From positions 214,556 through 278,555 of the forward strand of contig NZ_JBDZDN010000005.1 of assembly GCF_040049215.1 (NCBI RefSeq): a stretch of DNA of 64,000 nucleotides. Direction: 5' to 3'. Position numbers and translations under genes: made by a program. The notes beneath the pieces were generated by a model. The model was not told the DNA's origin. It made no database searches and saw nothing but the letters and a program-made list of their open reading frames with translations. Of this stretch, positions 1-7,916 are shown one piece after another. This DNA is from Mesorhizobium_K sp040049215. Lineage in GTDB: Bacteria; Pseudomonadota; Alphaproteobacteria; Rhizobiales; Rhizobiaceae. Within the stretch, counting starts at the first letter, position 1. Each line of letters starts with the position of its first letter.

Positions 1-395
1 ACCTCGGGCGCTGCGAACCGCGCCGATGGCGAGGAGACGCGAATATCGCAGTTCAGCGCGATCTCGAAGCCGCCGCCATAGACCCAGCCTTTCAGCGCGC
101 AGACGATGGGCTTCTCGAAGGCGTCGAACTCCCTCGCGTAGTTGATGGCATTGCGAAACCCCCAGGGACTGCCGAAGCCATCCAGGGAATTGAGGTCGGT
201 GCCGGCGCAGAACGCCTTTTCCCCGGCGCCCCGAACCACGACCACCCTGACGTTTTCGTCCGCCGCCAATCGCTGGAGGCCGTCGCGGATGGCAGCGGCC
301 ATGTCCGGGGTGATCGCGTTGTGCTTGTTGGGCCTGTTGAGGACCAGATGGGCGACGCGATCCGCCCCAATTTCGATGAGGATGTCGGAACTCAT
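1..395 (-). CDS. enoyl-CoA hydratase/isomerase (crotonase) family, partial
   Basis: The N-terminal ~131 residues of a crotonase-fold protein; the gene runs off the left edge. Visible features are the N-terminal strand followed by LNRPNKHNAI, the oxyanion-hole region GAGEKAFCAGTDLNSL, and the second loop GWVYGGGFEIALNCDIR, which is the family's GGG-containing helix start. It probably hydrates or isomerises an enoyl-CoA thioester in the cytoplasm. The start ATG at 395 overlaps the stop of the upstream CoA-transferase gene by an ATGA, so the two are translationally coupled and the CoA-transferase product may feed this enzyme. The substrate cannot be told from the sequence. The C-terminal half, where catalytic Glu residues usually lie, is outside the window. 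Confidence 0.88.
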   Translation of the reverse strand, partial: MSSDILIEIGADRVAHLVLNRPNKHNAITPDMAAAIRDGLQRLAADENVRVVVVRGAGEKAFCAGTDLNSLDGFGSPWGFRNAINYAREFDAFEKPIVCALKGWVYGGGFEIALNCDIRVSSPSARFAAPE

Positions 396-1615
396 GCCAC
401 GACCTTCCGTTTCCTCAGGCTGGCAAGCTCCTCCTGCGAGAGGCCGGCGCCAAGAAGGATTTCGGATGTGTGCTCACCCAGCGAGGGCGCGCCAACGATC
501 TTGGGTTCGGGGTGCGTGGAAAACCATACCGTGGGTGCCGTGGTCGTGATCTTGCCGGCCCGCTTATGCTCATAGGACTGAAAATAGCCTTCGAACTGCG
601 GATGCCCCTTGATCGCCTGGTAGTCGAGCACCGGGCCGGACCACACGCCTTTGTCGGTGAAGGCCGCGACGGCTTCACCCACCGTCAGCTTCTCCATCGC
701 GTCGGCCAGGATGGGATAGATTTGGTCGCGCCACTGCGCCAGCGTGTCATTCGAACCGGCGACCTCGGGACGAGACCGCGCGAGCGCGTCCAAGGCAGGG
801 GACGCGATAATCTCCGCGATCACGCCCAAGTCGGACTGGGCCACCGCCAGCCACCCGTCCCTGGCCTTGTAGACGCCGTAAGGGGGCTCCATCCATGTCG
901 ACGCATAGGGCTGCTTGCCGCGGGGCGCCGTATGACCGGTCGTAAGATAGGTCGAGATTTCCTGGATCTGAACCTCGAGGGCCGCACCGAGCAGGGAGAC
1001 CTTGATTTCGGCGCCCTTGCCGGTGCGCGCCTTCTGCAGCAGGCCCGCCAGAACCCCTTCCGTTGCCAGATGGGACGCCATCACGTCGACCATGTAGACA
1101 GGCGAGGGATGCGGCGCCCCCCCTTCCTGGCCGGCATTCCAGGTGAGGCCCGAAAACGCCTGGACCAACAGGTCCTGCCCTGGTCTTTCGACCATCGGGC
1201 CGGTGTCGCCATATCCTGATATCGACACATAGACGAGCGCCGGATTTATCCGTTGCAGCGAAGCGAAATCGATGCCTAGCCGGGCGGCTACCCCCGGACG
1301 GAAGTTCTGCACCACCGCATCGGCGGACTTGACCAGCCGGTGGATGGCGGCAATCCCGTCGGCCGTCTTGAGGTCGATGGCGACGGACTTCTTGTTACGA
1401 TTGAGCGTGAGATAGGGGGTCGTTTCACCGCCGATGAAGATCCTGTTCATCGGCGCCGCGCGCGTGAAGTCGGGTCTGGTCGGCCCCTCGATCTTGATGA
1501 TCTCGCAGCCCATGTCGCCCAGCCTCTGCGTCGCCAGCGGCCCCGCCATGGCCAACGTCAGATCGACAATGCGCAATCCCTCAAGCGGCCCCGAAGACGC
1601 TTCCTGCTCCGACAT
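392..1615 (-). CDS. class III CoA-transferase (CaiB/BaiF family)
   Basis: About 407 residues, normal for the family, which moves CoA between a donor thioester and an organic acid. The N-terminus GPLEGLRIVDLTLAMAGPLA and the following IIKIEGP and NRNKKSVAIDL segments are typical CaiB/BaiF. The catalytic Asp should lie in the SPVYMVDVMASHLA or GQDLLVQAFSG region. I prefer the ATG at 1615, because GGAG lies just upstream, over the ATG four codons earlier. It lies 54 bp downstream of the DUF4432 gene (42 bp if the earlier ATG is used) and overlaps the crotonase start. A CoA-transferase plus crotonase in an operon with a sugar-type ABC importer is unusual; activation of an imported acid is an inference. 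Confidence 0.9.
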   Translation of the reverse strand: MSEQEASSGPLEGLRIVDLTLAMAGPLATQRLGDMGCEIIKIEGPTRPDFTRAAPMNRIFIGGETTPYLTLNRNKKSVAIDLKTADGIAAIHRLVKSADAVVQNFRPGVAARLGIDFASLQRINPALVYVSISGYGDTGPMVERPGQDLLVQAFSGLTWNAGQEGGAPHPSPVYMVDVMASHLATEGVLAGLLQKARTGKGAEIKVSLLGAALEVQIQEISTYLTTGHTAPRGKQPYASTWMEPPYGVYKARDGWLAVAQSDLGVIAEIIASPALDALARSRPEVAGSNDTLAQWRDQIYPILADAMEKLTVGEAVAAFTDKGVWSGPVLDYQAIKGHPQFEGYFQSYEHKRAGKITTTAPTVWFSTHPEPKIVGAPSLGEHTSEILLGAGLSQEELASLRKRKVVA

Positions 1616-1669
1616 GATATTCTCCATTGATTATTGGTGATCGTCATGGAACGTCTTTGCTCCCGACGA

Positions 1670-2848
1670 TCAGACCCGGCCCTCGATCGGCGGATAGTTG
1701 AAAGAGGGTTCCGGATATTCATCGACCGGCTGTTGTTGCACTCGCCCGATCCGGCCGGCGCAGGCCGCGATTTCCGCGGCGCCGTTCAGCACGGAGAATG
1801 TCGTTTCATAACGACGCTCCTCGCCATGCTCGAGCCAGATCAATTCGTTGCGTTTACGCGCCTCGAGATTGCCAGTGACATGGTTGGTCGAAGGCTCAAA
1901 GCCCAGCGCATAGAGCCCTTCCTGCAGATTCTGCCACTCATAGTGGCAGGGAAATTGCGACTTGACCGTCGTTAGCTCGAGGCCGATGCCGATACGGTCG
2001 TTGACGAGGGCAACAGAGACGTGACCGGTTTCGTCGGCGGCGAGTTCGTGCTCCCAGACCTGCTCGTGGAATGCGGTCTGTGGCGCGGCCTGCCTGTGGT
2101 ATCCCACCCCTCGGCTGCGATAATTCTCGCCCGCATGGGCGGCCCAGACAACGTCGCGGATCGGCGCGATATAACGCGATCCCTCATCGAGGATCGGAAA
2201 GCCGAGATTGATATGATAGCAGTACATATGCGGCGTACGGTAGAAACCATGATTGACCACGCGGTCGATCAGGCGAATATCCTGCCCGTCGACATCGGCC
2301 TCTATCCGGCGGATAAGATGCAAGTCCTCGCCGAACACCGTCGCCTGCACGACGATGCCTTCCGCCCATAGGACGATTTTGTCGTCCACCTTGGTTTCGC
2401 CATATCCAACCAGCCGGGCGGGGATATTGGCCACGCGGCCGTGCAGGGAATGGTGCACGCTGTTGCGCGGACCATAGACGTAATTGTCCGCGGGCACCTC
2501 GTTCATATACAGAATATGGTCTAGGCCGCAGGTCACGAGCAGCCCGGAAAACGAGCGCACCCAAGATAGTCCGTCCTCGCCCTCATATTCGTGCAGGCCC
2601 GGATTTCTGAAGCCGGTCGGAGAGTGCCATCCGATCGGAATGCCTTTGAATTCGCAGTCGCCAATGTCAAAGGCGCGATCCACCAGCACAGTGAACATCA
2701 GCCCGGCGGCGGTTCGAAACGCCAGCATGCGTATGCCGCGCTCGACGCCATCGCCCAGCGTCATCAGGCGAACGCCGGCAAATTGTGAAAGAGCCCCTGC
2801 GCGGCGGGCCAGTTCCCTTTCGTCCATCTCCTGATCGAAAATCTTCAT
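1670..2848 (-). CDS. DUF4432 family, aldose-epimerase-like protein
   Basis: About 392 residues with the beta-rich galactose-mutarotase-like character of DUF4432. Recognisable pieces are VLVDRAFDIGDCEFKG near the N-terminus, the FSGLLVTCGLDHI segment, HHSLHGRVANIPA, CYHINLGFPILDEGS and NHVTGNLEARKRNEL. Proteins of this group are thought to act on carbohydrates, perhaps as mutarotases, but the reaction is not settled. The ATG at 2848 is preceded by AAGGGA and is preferred over an in-frame ATG nine codons upstream. It sits 51 bp after the ABC ATPase gene in one operon. A second DUF4432 gene at 44362-45573 also closes a sugar-transport operon, supporting a carbohydrate role. Confidence 0.85.
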   Translation of the reverse strand: MKIFDQEMDERELARRAGALSQFAGVRLMTLGDGVERGIRMLAFRTAAGLMFTVLVDRAFDIGDCEFKGIPIGWHSPTGFRNPGLHEYEGEDGLSWVRSFSGLLVTCGLDHILYMNEVPADNYVYGPRNSVHHSLHGRVANIPARLVGYGETKVDDKIVLWAEGIVVQATVFGEDLHLIRRIEADVDGQDIRLIDRVVNHGFYRTPHMYCYHINLGFPILDEGSRYIAPIRDVVWAAHAGENYRSRGVGYHRQAAPQTAFHEQVWEHELAADETGHVSVALVNDRIGIGLELTTVKSQFPCHYEWQNLQEGLYALGFEPSTNHVTGNLEARKRNELIWLEHGEERRYETTFSVLNGAAEIAACAGRIGRVQQQPVDEYPEPSFNYPPIEGRV

Positions 2849-2899
2849 TTTGCTGAGTCCCTTAGCTTGAGCCATGTACCTACACCGAATGGACGGCCG

Positions 2900-3643
2900 C
2901 TACATCTTGATGACATGGTCGGTAAGCTCTCGAAGCGTCGTGTCCTTCTTGTCCACCTCCAGGACCTTGCGTCCATGGCTCAGCACGACAAAGCGATCGC
3001 AAACTTCGAAGGCATGGTAGAGATTGTGGGTCACAAGCACGCTGGCGACCCCTTCGTCCCGGAGGCGCCGAACATAGTCAAGCAACGCATCCGTTTCCCG
3101 AACCGAAAGCGCGCTGGTGGGCTCATCGAGGAGCAGCAGTCTGCGCTTAAAGTACACGGCGCGGGCAATCGCGACCGATTGCTTCTGACCCCCGGACAAC
3201 GTCCCCACTTCCTGATCGGGATCGCGAATGCCGCTTATGCTCACGGCGTTCGTCAGGATCTCTCGGGAAATCCTGCGCATCTCGCCAAGCTTCAGCAGCC
3301 CGATTGGATTGGCGATCTCTCTGGACAGAAACAAGTTCCTGACGATGGACAACTGGTCGATGAGCGCGGCTTCCTGGTAAATGGTCTCGATGCCGCAGTT
3401 CTCGGAGTCCCTCCGCGAGCGCAGGGCGACCTCCTTTCCATCCAGGTAGATCGCACCTGAGGTTATCCGCTCCGTTCCGGACATCAGCTTGATCGTCGTG
3501 GACTTGCCCGCGCCGTTGTCGCCAAGCAGACCAACGACCTCGCCACGAGAAATCTCGAAGTCAAGATTTCTGACCGCTTCGTAGCGCCCGTAGGACACGC
3601 TCACGTTCTCCAGTCTGAAGAAGCTCTCGGAGGGCGACGTCAT
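2900..3643 (-). CDS. sugar ABC transporter ATP-binding protein (ribose type)
   Basis: A 247-residue single ABC domain energising the permease encoded just upstream. Walker A GDNGAGKST is near residue 37, the signature LSGGQKQ near 145, Walker B LLLLDEPT near 165 and the switch His in VLVTHN near 200. Classical RbsA has two ABC domains (~500 residues); this one-domain form resembles the short ATPases of rhizobial sugar importers and presumably works as a homodimer. The start at 3643 (MTSPSES) overlaps the permease stop by ATGA. The reading frame stays open upstream of it, but that part lies inside the permease gene and does not look like protein. Confidence 0.93.
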   Translation of the reverse strand: MTSPSESFFRLENVSVSYGRYEAVRNLDFEISRGEVVGLLGDNGAGKSTTIKLMSGTERITSGAIYLDGKEVALRSRRDSENCGIETIYQEAALIDQLSIVRNLFLSREIANPIGLLKLGEMRRISREILTNAVSISGIRDPDQEVGTLSGGQKQSVAIARAVYFKRRLLLLDEPTSALSVRETDALLDYVRRLRDEGVASVLVTHNLYHAFEVCDRFVVLSHGRKVLEVDKKDTTLRELTDHVIKM

Positions 3644-4608
3644 GTCCTGCCCCTTACCGCACGATTGCCAATCACAGCTGCAACCAACACCGCGCCGATG
3701 AAGACATCGAGATAAAAACCGGGCGCGCGCAGTAGAAGCAGAACATCCTGGATGGTGAAAACCAGCCAAGTGCCCACGATCATGCCAAGGACAGAGCCAC
3801 GTCCTCCGGTGAGAGCGACCCCGCCGATGACGCAGGCGGCTATTGCCTGAAGCTCCAGGCCACCACCCTGCCCCGGCTGGGCCTGATGAATCCGCGCGGT
3901 TGCCAAGACGCCCGCAAATGCGGCGCAACCGCCGGCTATGGCGAAGGCAATCAGCTTGGTCCTGGTCGGCTGGACGCCGATCGCAACCGCGGCGTTCCGA
4001 TTGCCACCCACCGCGAGCAAGTGGTTTCCGTACCGATGTAGGTGCACAAGCGTACCGAGCACGACACCGATGATCAGGAGCCAGAACACGCCGGCGCTGA
4101 TCTGAATATCCCCCAGCAGAATCCCATCCGAGAAGACGGCGTTGAATGGCCCCTCGGGGCGGAACGGCTCGCTGGAGGGGCCATTATAGTATAGCACGCC
4201 GCCCCGCCACACCAGCATGGCGCCCAAGGTGACGATGAAGCTTGGAATGTCGAAGGTGAGGGCCACCACCCCGTTCAGCAGGCCGATTGCCGTTCCAGCC
4301 AGGATCGCCAGGGCCACCGAGAGGAACGGATCGAGGCCGCTATTGAATGCGGACGCCATGACGACGGCGGAGAAGGTGTAGTTCGACCCCACCGAGAGAT
4401 CGAACTCCCCCGCAAGCATCAGCACTCCCACCCCCATCGCCATTATGGCTAGGGGCGGGATGGCGCGCAGCGCGACATTGATATTGGAGGCGCTGAGATA
4501 GCGAAACGAATCCGGCGCAACCAAAGCCCAGATGACCAAGACGAGCTGAAGCGCCACGAACATCGAAACAACGCTGTGTTCCCGAATGGTGTGCGGCAGC
4601 CAACTCAC
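3640..4608 (-). CDS. sugar ABC transporter permease (RbsC/BPD_transp_2 type)
   Basis: 322 residues, very hydrophobic, with roughly eight to ten membrane segments, matching the AraH/RbsC permease family that forms the inner-membrane channel. Family features include ANINVALRAIPPLAIMAMGV followed by the GEFDLSVGS motif, GLLNGVVALTFDIPSFIVTLG, and the late cytoplasmic loop GNRNAAVAIGVQPTRTK followed by IAGGCAAFAG. It lies between the binding-protein gene (67 bp upstream) and the ATPase gene (overlapping), so all three should form one importer. Confidence 0.94.
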   Translation of the reverse strand: MSWLPHTIREHSVVSMFVALQLVLVIWALVAPDSFRYLSASNINVALRAIPPLAIMAMGVGVLMLAGEFDLSVGSNYTFSAVVMASAFNSGLDPFLSVALAILAGTAIGLLNGVVALTFDIPSFIVTLGAMLVWRGGVLYYNGPSSEPFRPEGPFNAVFSDGILLGDIQISAGVFWLLIIGVVLGTLVHLHRYGNHLLAVGGNRNAAVAIGVQPTRTKLIAFAIAGGCAAFAGVLATARIHQAQPGQGGGLELQAIAACVIGGVALTGGRGSVLGMIVGTWLVFTIQDVLLLLRAPGFYLDVFIGAVLVAAVIGNRAVRGRT

Positions 4609-4675
4609 GATCCTAATCCCTCGGGCGCGGGAATTGGGGCCCAGGGCCTCAATTCAGAACAGCCGGTCCTGCCGG

Positions 4676-5626
4676 TCATCGATACACGCCCAGCAGGCTG
4701 TCGATATCGATCCCCTCCACGCTGGCGCGGTCGGTGAGGCCCTTGCCGCCGGTGGAAATCGTGGCGGGATAGAGGCCGTACCGGGAGTAGTTGACGATCT
4801 GAACCACGGGGTAGAACCCCTGCTCATAGGGCTGCTGATCCGCCGCCGCGATGATCCGGCCGGACTTGATGCCGTCCATGATCTCGGTGGACATGTCGAA
4901 GACCGCAACCGGCACCTTCGACAGCCCCACCTCGTCAAGCGCCTGCACGATGGTCCGCCCGGTAACCGAGCCCAGGGTCACGGCCGCAGCGATGTCGCTG
5001 TGACCCAGCAGGTATTGCACCTGCCCGTCGAGGACGCCCGAGGGGTCGAGCCCAAGCCCGATCATGTCCGAGGTCGCCCCGACTTCCGCCAGCGCCCGGT
5101 CCACACCCTGGCGCCGCAACGTCGCATAGGATGCCTCGGCGAACTCGACCGACAGGAAAACCCGGTCCCCCGATTTCAGCCCGGCTTCTTCCACCAGGCG
5201 CTTGCCCAAGGCATAGCCGGCGGGCTCGAAGTCCTGGCCAACGAAGGAGAAGCGGCAATTGCCATTCCCGCCTTCCGGATCGTCGATATTGAAGGCGATG
5301 ACGGGAATCCCGGCCTTGACGGCGTTACATACGGATTCGTCATAGGCATCGGGCTCCGGCAGCACGACCGCGATGCCATCATACCCCGAGGTGATCGCCG
5401 TCTCGATGAGATTGTTGATCTTCACCGGATCGCTGTCGCCCCATTGAAAGTCGACATCGGCGTCGAGCAGGTCGGCGGCGTCCTGGGCTCCCTTCACAAT
5501 GATGCTGAAGAGAAGGTCGCCGGGGGCGATGTAGCTGATGAACGCGATGCGCTCCCTGGCAATTGCGGGGGCCGCCAGGCCCGACGCAAGCAGGGCTGCG
5601 GCCGACAGGACTCCTAATCTATTCAT
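4676..5626 (-). CDS. periplasmic sugar-binding protein of ABC importer (Peripla_BP_4 type)
   Basis: 316 residues. A Sec signal peptide (MNRLGVLSAAALLASGLAAPAIA) is followed by the mature domain starting RERIAFISY, as in ribose-type type-1 periplasmic binding proteins. Characteristic stretches are the SGYDGIAVVLPEP and IPVIAFNIDDPEG hinge/ligand segments and the C-terminal DQQPYEQGFYPV. The ATG at 5626 has a strong ribosome-binding site (GGGAGGAAGAA); an in-frame start further upstream lacks one. It is the first gene of the operon running left and faces the GntR gene across a palindrome. The ligand is probably a pentose, polyol or related compound, but cannot be fixed from sequence. Confidence 0.93.
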   Translation of the reverse strand: MNRLGVLSAAALLASGLAAPAIARERIAFISYIAPGDLLFSIIVKGAQDAADLLDADVDFQWGDSDPVKINNLIETAITSGYDGIAVVLPEPDAYDESVCNAVKAGIPVIAFNIDDPEGGNGNCRFSFVGQDFEPAGYALGKRLVEEAGLKSGDRVFLSVEFAEASYATLRRQGVDRALAEVGATSDMIGLGLDPSGVLDGQVQYLLGHSDIAAAVTLGSVTGRTIVQALDEVGLSKVPVAVFDMSTEIMDGIKSGRIIAAADQQPYEQGFYPVVQIVNYSRYGLYPATISTGGKGLTDRASVEGIDIDSLLGVYR

Positions 5627-5663
5627 TTCTTCCTCCCTTTGGCTCAATCTTAGATAACTGATC

Positions 5664-5679
5664 ATCAATGATCATTGAT
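5664..5679. promoter_or_regulatory. perfect 16-bp palindrome, candidate GntR operator
   Basis: ATCAATGATCATTGAT is its own reverse complement. It sits in the space between the divergent binding-protein operon and the GntR gene, 38 bp before the binding-protein start. A weaker related element (ATCATCGATCATC) lies at about 5724-5736, nearer the regulator. GntR/FadR-type dimers typically bind such AT-rich palindromes, so this is the best candidate for the operator controlling both directions. Confidence 0.6.
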
Positions 5680-5754
5680 TGCATCGGTATGGTTGTCAAC
5701 CCCGGTGAAAGTAGGTAACAGTCATCATCGATCATCAGTGGCTTATCGTGTTCC

Positions 5755-6462
5755 GTGGAGAAAAGCTTGGCCGGTCGCGCATCGCTCCCCAAAATCTCCA
5801 CGGAGAGTATTGCGGAGCAGGTCTATCTCAATGTGCGGACCGGAATCATGGACGGCCGCTTCAAGGCTTCCGAGCGCATTGTCATCGACCACATCTCACG
5901 GGAGATGCAGGTTAGCCTCGGCCCGATTCGCGAAGCCCTAGCCCGGCTCGCGAGCGAGCGTCTCGTACAGCTCGAGAATAACAAGGGTTACCGCGTCGCC
6001 CCGCAGCTGACACCGGAGGATCTGAGGATGTGGCGCGAGGCGCGCCTCATTCTGGAATGCGATGTCTGTGAGATCGCCGCCGGGCTGGCGGCCAAGCGCG
6101 ATATTGCCCGCCTCAGAAGCATCAACAACCAGATCATAAAGCGGGAATTCGGGCCCGGCGCCGCCAACGTATTGGCGTATATGTCGATAAACGACGCCTT
6201 CCATAGGCAGCTAGTGGTGATCACGCGGAATACGGTTCTGCTGCGCATGTACGACGCGATGCACTATGGGCCGCAGGTCACCCGAGATCAGGCCGATGAA
6301 GGCGTGACAGACGCGCAGCAGATATTCGTCGAACACCAGGCGATCATAGACGCCATCGAGGGGCGCGACGCCAAGGCCGCTGCTGAGGCGATGCGGGTTC
6401 ACATCATTGACGGGATGACGCGAGCCGAATTGCGCGCCGTCAGTCACGCCCAGAGGACTTAG
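5755..6462 (+). CDS. GntR-family transcriptional regulator (FadR/FCD subfamily)
   Basis: 235 residues: an N-terminal winged helix-turn-helix (about residues 18-85, including SREMQVSLGPIREALARLASERLVQ) and an all-helical FCD ligand domain (about 95-225, with EARLILECDVCEIA, NDAFHRQLV and the metal-site-like EHQAIIDAIEGRDAKAA and VHI). Such proteins usually repress a neighbouring catabolic operon until the substrate or an intermediate binds. It begins with GTG at 5755 and no clear ribosome-binding site, so the exact start is uncertain. It is divergent from the ABC/CoA operon and followed after 9 bp by the dehydrogenase gene. Confidence 0.92.
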   Translation: MEKSLAGRASLPKISTESIAEQVYLNVRTGIMDGRFKASERIVIDHISREMQVSLGPIREALARLASERLVQLENNKGYRVAPQLTPEDLRMWREARLILECDVCEIAAGLAAKRDIARLRSINNQIIKREFGPGAANVLAYMSINDAFHRQLVVITRNTVLLRMYDAMHYGPQVTRDQADEGVTDAQQIFVEHQAIIDAIEGRDAKAAAEAMRVHIIDGMTRAELRAVSHAQRT

Positions 6463-6471
6463 GAGCGGCGC

Positions 6472-7536
6472 ATGAATCGAGCGCGAATTGCGGTTATCGG
6501 AGCGGGGTGGTGGGCGGCTCAATCGCATTTGCCGCATCTGCGCATGCGGCAAGAGGCTGTGGAGATCGTGGGGGTCTCGCGTCTGGGTCGCGATGAACTG
6601 CAGCGGGTGCAGGAAAGGTTCGCGATTCCGCTGGCGGCCGAAGATTTCATGGAAGTGCTCCAACGGACGAAGCCAGACGGAGTCATCATTTCGTCACCCC
6701 ATGTGGACCACTTCGATCACGCCGCCGCGGCGCTGAACCTGGGCGCCCATGTCATGATCGAGAAGCCGATGACCACCACCGCCCGCGATGCGCGCAAGCT
6801 CGTCGAACTGGCGCGGTCCGCAGGCAGGAAAATTATCATCCCGCATGGTTGGAACTTCACCCACTACACGCGCAAAGCCGCCTCGCTCTACGCGGCTGGT
6901 GCGATTGGCGAGTTACGTCACGCCACATTGCAGATGGGCTCGGCACTGACCGATCTCTTCGGCGGCGATCAGCTGTCCGAGACGGCCGGTCACTTCTTCA
7001 GGCCAAGCAGCTCGACCTGGGCGGATCCCAAGCGCGCCGGAGGCTATGGGTGGGGTCAGCTGGTTCACGCCCTTGGCCTGTTCTTTCGCATTGTGCCGCT
7101 TGATCCGACGGAGATCTATGGCCGCCTTGGGCGGTCAGCTGTCAACGTAGACTACTACGACTCCACCATCGTTACGCTTGGTAACGGAGCCACCTGTGTG
7201 ATCTCCGGCTGTGCGACACTCCCAAAACACCTAGGCTATCACATTGATTTGCGCTTGTTCGGTGATAAAGGAACCATGCTGTTGGACCTTGAGCGTGAAC
7301 GGCTGGAGGTGCACCAACATAGCGGAGAGCGGATCGTTCATCCCATTGGACCGGGCGAGGGAACTGCAACTTACTCGATCACACCTGCCATCGACCAGTT
7401 TATTGACGTGTGCCAAGGACGTGATGTTGAGGTTGATGCTGATGGACTCGTTGGACTTCGGAGCGTAAAGGTATTAGAAGGGATGTACCGATCCGCAGAG
7501 GTCGGCGTACCTGTCGCAATTTCGCGCGATTTTTGA
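6472..7536 (+). CDS. Gfo/Idh/MocA-family NAD(P)-dependent oxidoreductase
   Basis: 354 residues. The N-terminal Rossmann fold has IAVIGAGWWAAQSHLP (glycine-rich nucleotide loop) and the family's EKPMTTT motif near residue 100. The C-terminal alpha/beta domain contains AGGYGWGQLVHALGLFF, where the catalytic His is expected. Members oxidise sugars, inositols or their derivatives. A ribosome-binding site (AGGAGCGG) precedes the ATG, and the gene follows the GntR regulator by 9 bp, so the two are co-transcribed. It very likely belongs to the same catabolic pathway as the divergent operon. The 3' part is somewhat less GC-rich than the 5' part. Confidence 0.93.
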   Translation: MNRARIAVIGAGWWAAQSHLPHLRMRQEAVEIVGVSRLGRDELQRVQERFAIPLAAEDFMEVLQRTKPDGVIISSPHVDHFDHAAAALNLGAHVMIEKPMTTTARDARKLVELARSAGRKIIIPHGWNFTHYTRKAASLYAAGAIGELRHATLQMGSALTDLFGGDQLSETAGHFFRPSSSTWADPKRAGGYGWGQLVHALGLFFRIVPLDPTEIYGRLGRSAVNVDYYDSTIVTLGNGATCVISGCATLPKHLGYHIDLRLFGDKGTMLLDLERERLEVHQHSGERIVHPIGPGEGTATYSITPAIDQFIDVCQGRDVEVDADGLVGLRSVKVLEGMYRSAEVGVPVAISRDF

Positions 7537-7684
7537 GACAGAGTTCACAAGAAGTATTCGTCCGCACACGGTTCCGTCCGGAATGTGGTTGGAATTCGCC
7601 GCGGGAACATGAAGTGTAATGGTGATGTCGGGTTAAATTCGCCGAGAGCATTATGGACAGATGAGCTTGGATCATTCGGCCACA
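7537..7684. other. intergenic stretch with two imperfect AATTCGCCG repeats
   Basis: No gene seen. Two related segments, GTTGGAATTCGCCGCGGGAA (about 7579) and GGTTAAATTCGCCGAGAGCA (about 7631), resemble the repeated terminal motifs of IS21-type elements. They may be the end of another lost element next to the IS21 left end at 7685. Confidence 0.35.
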
Positions 7685-7756
7685 TGTTGATTTCCGCTGA
7701 GAGCTGACCCGGGATGTTCGCCGAGAAGTGACCCGCCTTCATGTATGGTTTGGGTC

Positions 7757-7909
7757 TCAGGTTTTGGTCAAGGGCGCGGCTTTCTCCTTCCTTTTGGCTG
7801 GGGCCTGGGCGGAACTGTTTTTGAAGCGGAAGCTGTCGTTTCCGGTCTCCAGGATGTGGCAGTGATGGGTCAGCCGATCGAGCAGCGCGGTTGTCATCTT
7901 GGCGTCACC
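7757..7909 (-). pseudogene. istB: istB, 3' fragment (C-terminus)
   Basis: About 50 codons reading GDAKMTTALLDRLTHHCHIL, then ETGNDSFRFKNSS, and ending ...PLTKT. This is the conserved C-terminus of IS21 helper ATPases, which normally follows EWATVF. The matching 5' part lies at 10528-11174, and the recombinase cassette separates them. Confidence 0.88.
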
Positions 7910-7916
7910 GACGACT

